Below, in pieces: positions 1 to 6,012 of a DNA stretch of 11,693 nucleotides. The DNA comes from Candidatus Woesearchaeota archaeon (GTDB taxonomy: Archaea; Nanobdellota; Nanobdellia; Woesearchaeales; GW2011-AR4): contig JADHVE010000037.1 in the NCBI GenBank assembly GCA_016784195.1, positions 1 to 11,693 of the forward strand, read 5' to 3'. The notes under the pieces are model-generated. The model saw only the letters and a list, made by a program, of their open reading frames with translations, searched no databases and had not been told where the DNA came from. The position numbers were made by a program, and so were the translations under genes. Positions within the stretch are counted from its first letter, which is position 1. Every line of letters begins with the position of its first letter.

Positions 1-84
1 GGCAGATTGAGAATACTGCCTCATAGTTTCAATAAGCTCTTTTTTACAGGGAATTTTCAGCTTGATTGTAGCAACAGATTTCAT
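1..84 (-). CDS. N-terminus of a TnpB-like (IS200/IS605 OrfB) protein, cut by the window edge
   Basis: Reading the minus strand from the ATG at 84-82 gives 28 codons open to the window edge, beginning MKSVATIKLKIPCKKEL and continuing with IETMRQYSQSA. This pattern (a short basic beta strand, then a helix with an 'L-x-E-T-M-x-x-Y/F' rhythm) is how TnpB/OrfB proteins of IS200/IS605 elements, RNA-guided nucleases related to Cas12, usually begin. A TATA-like box centred 28 nt upstream of the ATG fits leaderless transcription. The catalytic RuvC residues and zinc finger lie outside the window, so it is unknown whether the gene is intact. It is divergent from gatA. The identification rests on a short N-terminal pattern recognised from memory and could be wrong, but a coding N-terminus with a well-placed promoter is plausible. 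Confidence 0.5.
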   Translation of the reverse strand, partial: MKSVATIKLKIPCKKELIETMRQYSQSA

Positions 85-106
85 GAAAATAATGTAGATG
101 CGCTCG

Positions 107-119
107 TTTATATATTTTA
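107..119. promoter_or_regulatory. Symmetrical TATA box between the tnpB-like gene and gatA
   Basis: The sequence TTTATATATTTTA reads as a good archaeal TATA box on both strands. On the minus strand its centre lies about 28 nt before the ATG at 84, predicting a leaderless transcript of the tnpB-like gene. On the plus strand it predicts a start near 135-140, giving gatA a leader of about 60 nt that contains the 150-193 hairpin. No other convincing TATA box is seen between 120 and 200. Transcription in either direction is inferred. Confidence 0.5.
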
Positions 120-149
120 CGCGCACATGTCCAGTGCTTGTGGAGGTAA

Positions 150-193
150 GTCTCAATTCTTCCCCCAGTTAAAACTGAGGGTATCCTTGAGAC
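150..193. repeat. Imperfect long hairpin just upstream of gatA, candidate IS200/IS605 end
   Basis: Outer arms GTCTCAA (150-156) and TTGAGAC (187-193) are perfect inverted repeats. Inside them, CCC-C-CAGTT (162-170) pairs with AACTG-A-GGG (173-181), leaving one C/A mismatch and a 2-nt loop. The arms are separated by 5-nt internal loops (157-161 and 182-186). Ends of IS200/IS605 elements typically carry imperfect hairpins like this, recognised as single strands, and this one lies on the 5' side of the tnpB-like gene, where a left end should be. It ends 7 nt before the gatA start codon, so it could equally act as a structured 5' leader for gatA. Confidence 0.5.
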
Positions 194-200
194 AAGTTTT

Positions 201-1628
201 ATGAATACAAAAGAGTTTATCAAAAAAGTAAAAAATAAGGAAATCGATATTGTCGAGCATACAGAAGAAGTAATTGAAAAAGCCAGGAATATCAACAAAA
301 GATATCATCTTTTCAATATAATCTCTGATGATTCTGCGATAGAGCAGGCAAAAACATTAAAAAAAGAAATAAAAAAGAACAACATTAAGAATAAATCACT
401 TCTGGGAGTGCCAATTTCTGTAAAGGATTGTGTTTGCGTAAACGGTGTTGAAAGCAGAGCTGGAAGCAAGATTCTTAACGGTTATAAGCCTGTATTTGAT
501 GCAACAGTAATAAAAAAGATAAAAGAGCAGGGTGGAATAATAATCGGAAAAACTGCCCAGGATGAGTTTGGCTTTGGAACCTTTTCTGTTAATGTTGGTG
601 TTGATTTCAAAATTCCGTTAAATCCATTGGATAAAGAAAGAAGCTGCGGGGGAAGCTCAGGAGGTGCAGCAGGAATTTCCCAAATTGCAGATTTTCCGCA
701 TATTGCTATAGGTGAGAGTACTGGGGGCAGTATTGTGGCTCCTGCTTCTTTCTGCGGCGTTTTTGGGTTATGCCCTACTTATGGCAGGGTTAGCAGGTAT
801 GGCTTAATTGATTATGCAAACAGCATGGACAAGATTGGAACTCTTGGAAAGACGATTGAGGATAATGCTTTGCTATTAAAATCAATTTCAGGGCATGATG
901 ATAATGACAGCACTTCAATCAATTCAGAATCTGATGAATATTCTTCATACCTGAAAAAAGGAATAAAGAATATTAAAATAGGAATAATTAATGAATCGTT
1001 TGGAGAAGGTGTTGAAAAAGAGGTTACTGAAAAAGTTATGGGCGGGATTAATAAATTAGAAGAGAACGGTGCAAAGACAGAAAAAGTATCGCTTCCATTA
1101 ACCTCAAAATATGGAGTCCAGGCATATTATCTAATTGCAGTCTCAGAAACTTCAACAAACCTCGCTAAATTATGCGGGATGAGATATGGCAGGCATGAAG
1201 AGCTTACTGGAAATTTCAATGAATACTTTACTAAAGTAAGAAGCAAAAACTTTGGCGAAGAAGCTAAAAGAAGGATTATTCTTGGGACGTTTACAAGAAT
1301 GGCCGGCTATAGGGACGCTTATTATATGAAAGCTATGAAAGTGAGAACTAAAATAATTGAGGAATACAAAAAGGCATTCAAGAAATTTGATTTGTTGGTT
1401 AGCCCGACAATGCCTTTCATTGCACCAAAATTTTCTGAGATAGAGAAATTGAGTCCATTGCAGAACTATATGGCAGATATAATGACTGTTGGGCCTAATT
1501 TAGCAGGTCTGCCGCATCTGAATGTTCCTGTTGGCTTGTCAAAAAAAATGCCTGTCGGCATGCTGCTGATTGGAAATCATCTGGAAGAAGGAAAATTAAT
1601 GCAGGTAGGAAATATATTCAATCAATGA
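201..1628 (+). CDS. gatA: Glutamyl/aspartyl-tRNA(Gln/Asn) amidotransferase subunit A
   Basis: This cytoplasmic amidase subunit releases ammonia from glutamine or asparagine, which GatB uses to convert Glu-tRNA(Gln) or Asp-tRNA(Asn) to the amide form. The 475-residue length is normal for GatA. The amidase-signature triad is visible: Lys75 in PISVKD, the cis-Ser Ser152 in CGGSSGG, and the nucleophile Ser177 in STGGSI. The following FCGVFGLCPTYGRVSRYGL block is typical. The usual GTDTGGSIR is replaced by GESTGGSIV, and the two serines are 25 residues apart rather than the 24 I recall for the family. The ATG at 201 is chosen because the N-terminal helix starts directly there; no Shine-Dalgarno is seen, and a hairpin ends 7 nt upstream. 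gatB follows after 28 nt in an apparent operon; gatC is not in the window. Confidence 0.96.
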   Translation: MNTKEFIKKVKNKEIDIVEHTEEVIEKARNINKRYHLFNIISDDSAIEQAKTLKKEIKKNNIKNKSLLGVPISVKDCVCVNGVESRAGSKILNGYKPVFDATVIKKIKEQGGIIIGKTAQDEFGFGTFSVNVGVDFKIPLNPLDKERSCGGSSGGAAGISQIADFPHIAIGESTGGSIVAPASFCGVFGLCPTYGRVSRYGLIDYANSMDKIGTLGKTIEDNALLLKSISGHDDNDSTSINSESDEYSSYLKKGIKNIKIGIINESFGEGVEKEVTEKVMGGINKLEENGAKTEKVSLPLTSKYGVQAYYLIAVSETSTNLAKLCGMRYGRHEELTGNFNEYFTKVRSKNFGEEAKRRIILGTFTRMAGYRDAYYMKAMKVRTKIIEEYKKAFKKFDLLVSPTMPFIAPKFSEIEKLSPLQNYMADIMTVGPNLAGLPHLNVPVGLSKKMPVGMLLIGNHLEEGKLMQVGNIFNQ

Positions 1629-1656
1629 TTAATTTATTAATAAAAAATAAATAAAA

Positions 1657-3072
1657 ATGAAAAAATTTACCAGCGATGTTGTAATTGGATTGGAAGCGCA
1701 TGCTGAACTACAAACAAAAACAAAATTATTCTGCAGCTGCCCGACTAAAGGCAGTGAAGAGCCGAATACAAGAACATGCAGTATTTGCTTAGGTCATCCT
1801 GGCTCAAAACCTAGTGTAAATAAAAAGGCAATCGAGTATGGAATCAAATTATGTTTGGCTTTAGGCTGTAAAATCCAGCCTGAGATTATTTTTTCAAGGA
1901 AATCCTATTTTTATCCTGACATGTCAAAGAATTTTCAAATATCGCAGTATGAAGTTCCTTTGGGAAAAGACGGGAAATTAAAGCTGAAGGACGGCAAAGA
2001 AATTGGAATTACAAGAGCGCATCTAGAGGAGGATCCTGCCTCATTGATTCATCCAAAGGGCATGAAAGACAGCGCTTATGTTCTTGTTGACTATAACAGA
2101 AGTGGAAATCCTCTGGTGGAGATTGTTACTGAGCCTGATATGGAAAGCCCTGAAGAAGCCAGAGATTTTATGAAGCAGCTGATAACTGTTTTGGGTTATT
2201 TAGAGATTTTTGATGTTAATAATGGAATAATAAAAGCAGATGCAAATATATCCCTTAAGGAAGCAGGATATACTAAGGTTGAAGTTAAGAACATAACAGG
2301 ATTTAAAGAAATTGAAAGGGCTTTGTTTTATGAAGTTGACAGGCAGAAAAAGGATATTTCTGAAGGTAAAGAAATAGTTCAGGAAACAAGGGCATGGGAC
2401 AGTGAAAAAGGGATTACCTTTTCTTTGAGAAAAAAAGAAACAGAAGAGGATTATGGGTATATTGTTGAGCCGGATTTGACCAAAATTGAGGTAAGCAAGG
2501 GATGGATAGATGAAGCTAAAAAAGAAATGCCTGAATTAGCCCAGGATAAGGTCAATAAGTTTGTTTCAAAACATAAAATAAATAGGATAGATGCTGAAGT
2601 TTTATCTGCTGAAAAAGATCTGGCTGAACTGTTCGAGAAAGTAGCTGAAAAGGTTAATCCTATCCTAGCAGCAAAATGGTTAAGGAGAGAGTTGGTTAGA
2701 GTTTTGAATTATAACAAAAAGACATTAAAGGAGATAAAGCTGGATGAGAAACAGATTATTGATTTGTTATCTTTAATAGAAGATAAAAAAATCACTGAAA
2801 CAACCGGGCAGAAACTGATGGAAAAGCTGATTGAGAAGCCTTTTGATGTTAAAGAGTATGTCAAAAAAGAAGGGTTGAGCGCTGTATCGAGCAAAAAGGA
2901 GCTTGAGAAGTTCTGCAAAGAGGCTGTTCAGGAAAACCCAAAAGCAATTGAAGAATATAAAGATGGAAAGGAAAAAGCGCTTAATTTTATTGTTGGTTCT
3001 GTTATGAAAAAAACAAAAGGTAAAGCCTCTCCGAAAGAGGTTAATGAGATTATTAAGAATATGATAATTTAA
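1657..3072 (+). CDS. gatB: Glutamyl/aspartyl-tRNA(Gln/Asn) amidotransferase subunit B
   Basis: GatB binds the mischarged tRNA, phosphorylates the misplaced Glu or Asp side chain with ATP, and amidates it with ammonia channelled from GatA. The start IGLEAHAELQTKTKLFCSC matches the GatB signature. A zinc site is intact with Cys26, Cys28, Cys41 and Cys44 (CSC and CSICLGHPG). The SRKSYFYPDMSKNFQISQY block of the catalytic cradle and the HLEEDPASL segment are present. The C-terminal third (about 330-471) is the helical plus YqeY-like tail that grips the tRNA elbow, ending normally in the KGKASPKEVNEIIK pattern. Length (471) is typical of GatB and rules out the longer archaeal GatE. It lies 28 nt after gatA, with an A-rich spacer and no clear Shine-Dalgarno. 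Confidence 0.97.
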   Translation: MKKFTSDVVIGLEAHAELQTKTKLFCSCPTKGSEEPNTRTCSICLGHPGSKPSVNKKAIEYGIKLCLALGCKIQPEIIFSRKSYFYPDMSKNFQISQYEVPLGKDGKLKLKDGKEIGITRAHLEEDPASLIHPKGMKDSAYVLVDYNRSGNPLVEIVTEPDMESPEEARDFMKQLITVLGYLEIFDVNNGIIKADANISLKEAGYTKVEVKNITGFKEIERALFYEVDRQKKDISEGKEIVQETRAWDSEKGITFSLRKKETEEDYGYIVEPDLTKIEVSKGWIDEAKKEMPELAQDKVNKFVSKHKINRIDAEVLSAEKDLAELFEKVAEKVNPILAAKWLRRELVRVLNYNKKTLKEIKLDEKQIIDLLSLIEDKKITETTGQKLMEKLIEKPFDVKEYVKKEGLSAVSSKKELEKFCKEAVQENPKAIEEYKDGKEKALNFIVGSVMKKTKGKASPKEVNEIIKNMII

Positions 3073-3296
3073 TCATTAACTATCGCTTGCTACTTTTTCT
3101 ATTACCTCCAAAGAAAAAACTCAGAAATTATCTTTTAAATTATTTTTTCCACTTTCTCTGAATAATATAATATTTAAAACTCCTGTTTTTAATCATTTAA
3201 TCTATCAGAAAAAATAAACCTAATCAAAAGATTAATAAACCTTTAATTTTGTTATTATATAATTCCTATATTAAATATAAAAAACGAGGTGAAAAT
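3073..3296 (+). promoter_or_regulatory. Intergenic region: gatB 3' end and promoter/RBS of the secreted protein gene
   Basis: This stretch is very AT-rich and holds no convincing ORF on either strand. T-rich runs at 3092-3098 and 3131-3148 could end the gatAB transcript in the archaeal manner. A TATA-like TTATTATATAA at 3252-3262 lies about 40 nt before the ATG at 3297, predicting a start near 3283. A strong Shine-Dalgarno, GAGGTG (3286-3291), sits 5 nt before that ATG. This sets the start at 3297 rather than at the upstream in-frame TTG at 3249, which would add 16 residues before the signal peptide. Confidence 0.55.
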
Positions 3297-4400
3297 ATGA
3301 AAAAACTATTTGTTTTATTTCTGACAGCGATGATGCTGGTTTCTTTTATACCTGTTGCTTTTGCAGAAGAAGATGTAGGAGAAGCTACGCCGGAACTTAT
3401 AAGTGCGGGAGATACAACGGAAACTTCTGAAGATGAAACTGGAGAAGTTGAAGAAGCAACTGAAGAGGCAGTTGAAGAAGTAGAAGAAGCGGCTATTGAT
3501 GAAGAGACCGAAGAAGAGACTGAGTTAATCGCTGAGTCAGGCCTTGGAGCTAAAGTTAGGATATTACAATTAAAACAGGCAGTTACTAAGAGCTACATCA
3601 CTGGAACTGAGGTTGTGAATGTACTTAAGGAAAAAGAAGGAGATGTTTCTGAACTGGAAGCAGTTCTTGCAGAGATTGAGATTCTTAAAGAAGAAGTAGA
3701 TATGCTTGATTCAGAATCTGAAACTGCTGTTGAGGATTTTGTTAATGTTAAGAGAGACTTAAGAATGCTTAATAATGAATTTAAGAAGATTGTAGGGTCT
3801 AATCTAAGTGCAGATGACAAGCAGGCAATAAAAGATGCTCTGAAAGATAATGAAGAGCTGGCTAACTTAAACCAGGAAATCAGGGATGCTATTCGCGAGT
3901 TGAATGCAAACAGAGTTGGAAAAGCTTTGGAAAGAATGGGGCTTGAAGACCCTGAATTAGTGGATAAGATTGAATCAGGAAATGTTACACGTGAAGAAGT
4001 TAAAACTGCTCTGGGAAATGCTTTTGGGCAATTGAGTGATGAAGAAAAGGAAGAAGCTAAACAGAGATTCAGGGAAACAATAGAAAACAGAAAAGAATTA
4101 AGGAAGAATGTTGTTGAGAAAATAAAAGCAGAGCATATAGGTGTGGGGGCAGCAAGGGGTTTAGCAATGATAAACAAGCTGCCTGTGAACGTTACGGCAG
4201 CGGCTAAGAAGAAGATTATGGAAAGAGTTGCTAAGCTGAACAGAGTTGAGAATAAGTTAGCTGTTGAAATCAAAGATAAAAAAGAAAACATTGTTGAGAT
4301 TAAAGAAAACATAAAAGACGGAAGAACAAAAATCAGGCAGGAATACCAGGAAAAAAGAGACGCTAGGATAACTGGCAGTGCAGGAGGTGATGAAAAATGA
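3297..4400 (+). CDS. Secreted acidic coiled-coil protein of unknown function
   Basis: This is a 367-residue protein of no family I can name. The first 23 residues (MKKLFVLFLTAMMLVSFIPVAFA) form a signal peptide with an A-x-A cleavage site, so the protein is exported. Residues 24-80 are low-complexity and extremely acidic, rich in Glu, Thr and Ala. From about 83 to 350 the sequence is almost entirely charged helix with heptad-like spacing, including the segment NLSADDKQAIKDAL, and the C-terminal part (about 255-350) becomes Lys/Arg/Glu-rich. There is no membrane anchor or sorting signal at the C-terminus (GSAGGDEK). The next gene, a lipoprotein, overlaps it by ATGA and is translationally coupled, so the two products are probably made in a set ratio and may act together at the cell surface. 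I infer a structural or envelope role but cannot assign one. Confidence 0.85.
   Translation: MKKLFVLFLTAMMLVSFIPVAFAEEDVGEATPELISAGDTTETSEDETGEVEEATEEAVEEVEEAAIDEETEEETELIAESGLGAKVRILQLKQAVTKSYITGTEVVNVLKEKEGDVSELEAVLAEIEILKEEVDMLDSESETAVEDFVNVKRDLRMLNNEFKKIVGSNLSADDKQAIKDALKDNEELANLNQEIRDAIRELNANRVGKALERMGLEDPELVDKIESGNVTREEVKTALGNAFGQLSDEEKEEAKQRFRETIENRKELRKNVVEKIKAEHIGVGAARGLAMINKLPVNVTAAAKKKIMERVAKLNRVENKLAVEIKDKKENIVEIKENIKDGRTKIRQEYQEKRDARITGSAGGDEK
4382..4390 (+). promoter_or_regulatory. Perfect Shine-Dalgarno inside the upstream gene, driving the lipoprotein
   Basis: AGGAGGTGA lies 6 nt before the ATG at 4397 and is almost fully complementary to the archaeal 16S 3' end. It is embedded in the Gly-Gly-Asp codons near the end of the coiled-coil protein gene, whose stop overlaps the lipoprotein start as ATGA. 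Confidence 0.75.
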
Positions 4401-4588
4401 AAACATTATCATTGATAATCAGCTTGCTGCTGATTTTGGGATTAATTGTAGGATGTGCTCAACAAACTACAGAGCCAACACAGCCTGCAGATGAAGAGCA
4501 GGAGCCTGCAGATGAAGCAGATATTGCACAGGAACTGGACGATACCTACGTTGCAGATGAAGAGCTTGATGTTGGAGAAATGTTTTAA
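4397..4588 (+). CDS. Small, very acidic lipoprotein
   Basis: This encodes 63 residues. The N-terminus MKTLSLIISLLLILGLIVGC is a short signal peptide ending in a lipobox (L-I-V-G-C), so Cys20 is expected to be lipid-modified and to anchor the mature 44-residue chain on the outside of the membrane. The mature part has about 16 Asp/Glu and no Lys or Arg, with a small Thr/Pro spacer and a duplicated PADE unit. It overlaps the upstream secreted coiled-coil gene by 4 nt (ATGA) and has a perfect Shine-Dalgarno. Its high acidity could bind the basic C-terminal half of its partner or metal ions; this is inference. It is short but well supported by lipobox, RBS and coupling. Confidence 0.8.
   Translation: MKTLSLIISLLLILGLIVGCAQQTTEPTQPADEEQEPADEADIAQELDDTYVADEELDVGEMF
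4482..4517 (+). repeat. Tandem duplication inside the lipoprotein gene, period 21 nt
   Basis: The 15-mer AGCCTGCAGATGAAG occurs at 4482-4496 and again, intact, at 4503-4517. The unit is 21 nt, so it duplicated seven codons in frame and gives the two PADE units of the mature lipoprotein. Because the nucleotides and not only the residues match, the duplication is probably recent. Confidence 0.75.
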
Positions 4589-4600
4589 TTTTTTTTATTT

Positions 4601-4626
4601 ATCAAAAACCATTTTTGGTTTTTGAT
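4601..4626. terminator. Hairpin between convergent genes, likely bidirectional terminator
   Basis: ATCAAAAACC (4601-4610) and GGTTTTTGAT (4617-4626) form a perfect 10-bp stem with a 6-nt loop. It is preceded on the plus strand by a T-rich run (4583-4600) right after the lipoprotein stop, and on the minus strand it is followed by an A/T tract. It lies between the convergent lipoprotein gene (ends 4588) and mre11 (ends 4681), a natural place for a terminator or a transcript 3'-end stabiliser. Confidence 0.65.
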
Positions 4627-4680
4627 CATGCTCAGAAATTTTTCATAATCTTTAGGGAGATTAGTTTTCAGTCACCAGTT

Positions 4681-6012
4681 TTACACTGGATGGAAAATTT
4701 CTGACATTTCTATTTCTAATGTTTTGCTGACTTCCTCTTTAATCCTATTTTCAAAATCCAGTTTTGTTGAATCCTGTTTTTCCTGGCTTAAGATTCTAAT
4801 CAATTCTTTTGTTAAGAGTTCTTCTTTTTCTGCAGTAAAGCTGTTTACCTTTATTTGGCCGAGATGCTCTTTTATTATGGCTGATTCAATGTCTTCTACT
4901 GATTTAATGTCGATCTTAACTTCTTCAAATTCTTTAGTAGTTAATGCGTTTGTGTTTTTCATTACAAAATAAGCTGATTTATTATAGATGATTTCATAGA
5001 TTTCCCTGAAATTGATGTCAGATGGCTTGCCTGAAGATAAAGTTCCGAATAATCTTATCAAAACTATTGTGTTATTGAATTCATTGTCTTTTACCTGATT
5101 TTTTATTTCTTCCTCTATCTGTTCTGGTGTTTTATTATTGCAGTCTATCCTTATTTTTTCAATATTGTAAATCTGGATTGGGTGCCAGGTTATTTTTGTT
5201 TTGATTGGCTGAGTTGGTGTTTGTGCTTGAGAATTATTCAGCCTACATTCCCTCTCATGGTCTCCCTCTGAAGAGTTTTCTGATTGGACTTCTGTTGTTT
5301 CTGCGATGTAAAAGCCGCCTCTTTCGAGCTTTTCGAGCTCTGCAAAGCTGTTTGGGAATAACGGGCCGGGATAAGAAATTAAGCCATAATCCTCTTCCTG
5401 TTTCTGGAAAATATAATGTGGATGGCCTCCTGCATAATAATTGAATCTTTTTGGCAGTAATGATATTGGATGTGATTCCATATCTTTTAAGTCTATCGGC
5501 TTGAATTCAGTCAGAGCAGAGTGGAATATGAAGATTTTATAGCCATTTTCCTGTTCTAAGTTTTCTTTTATCAGATTTTCATAATAAGCTTTTTCCAAAG
5601 AGCCTTTTTTTCCAAATAATCCGGTTATTTTGGCTTGTGTTTTATTGTCTGTTGTGAAATTTAATTTCAGCTTTCCTTCTATCTCTTCTCCTTTGACTAC
5701 GTTGATCAATAATCCTGCTTCTTCCAGCACATCTAGGATTGTTTTTCCGCTTGGAGAGAAATCATGGCTTCCGGCAATAATATATGTAGGAATATCTAAG
5801 TCTTTTAATTGTTTTAGCTTGCTGACTGTTAACTTTAAATTATCCAATGCTGGCAATGATGTGTTAAATAAGTCTCCTGCAATTAAGACAAAATCTACTT
5901 TTTCTTCTATGCACTTGTCAATTGTTTTTATGAATGCTATTGTGCTTATATCTCTCAGTTTAGGATCACGCCAAGAGCCAATATGGCAGTCTGCTAAATG
6001 TGCGAATTTCAT
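4681..6012 (-). CDS. mre11: Mre11-type DNA double-strand break repair nuclease
   Basis: This is a calcineurin-fold Mn-dependent nuclease that processes DNA ends, normally with the Rad50 ATPase. The phosphoesterase motifs are in order: ADCH (Asp8, His10), AGDLFN (Asp47), GSHD (His83), IFIFHSAL (His164) and GGHPHYIF (His197, His199). The metal-ligand Asn of the usual GNHD motif is Ser82 here. Residues about 241-271 form a polar, low-complexity linker rich in Ser, Gln, Glu and Thr between the nuclease core and the C-terminal domain. The last 60 or so residues are charged helix, as expected for Rad50 binding. The 443-residue length is normal. The ATG overlaps the herA stop (TCAT at 6009-6012 on the plus strand), so the two are co-translated. 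No rad50 follows; the gene runs into a convergent terminator. Confidence 0.93.
   Translation of the reverse strand: MKFAHLADCHIGSWRDPKLRDISTIAFIKTIDKCIEEKVDFVLIAGDLFNTSLPALDNLKLTVSKLKQLKDLDIPTYIIAGSHDFSPSGKTILDVLEEAGLLINVVKGEEIEGKLKLNFTTDNKTQAKITGLFGKKGSLEKAYYENLIKENLEQENGYKIFIFHSALTEFKPIDLKDMESHPISLLPKRFNYYAGGHPHYIFQKQEEDYGLISYPGPLFPNSFAELEKLERGGFYIAETTEVQSENSSEGDHERECRLNNSQAQTPTQPIKTKITWHPIQIYNIEKIRIDCNNKTPEQIEEEIKNQVKDNEFNNTIVLIRLFGTLSSGKPSDINFREIYEIIYNKSAYFVMKNTNALTTKEFEEVKIDIKSVEDIESAIIKEHLGQIKVNSFTAEKEELLTKELIRILSQEKQDSTKLDFENRIKEEVSKTLEIEMSEIFHPV

Noticed and set aside
7..204. 65-codon plus-strand frame across the gatA upstream region
   Set aside because: It runs through the TATA box and hairpin and shows no family pattern; the minus-strand TnpB-like N-terminus and the non-coding signals explain the region better.
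3249..3296. TTG start for the secreted protein
   Set aside because: It would place 16 residues before the signal peptide and ignore the strong Shine-Dalgarno at 3286-3291.
3593..4312. 239-codon minus-strand frame opposite the coiled-coil gene
   Set aside because: It is a Ser/Phe/Leu-rich mirror of a Glu/Lys-rich gene, with no RBS or family pattern; the plus-strand gene has signal peptide, RBS and coupling.
4632..4704. Inverted repeat TCAGAAATTTT (4632-4642) / AAAATTTCTGA (4694-4704)
   Set aside because: The arms are 51 nt apart and AT-rich, and one lies inside mre11. A related CTCAGAAATT also occurs at 3120-3129, but ten AT-rich bases can recur by chance.
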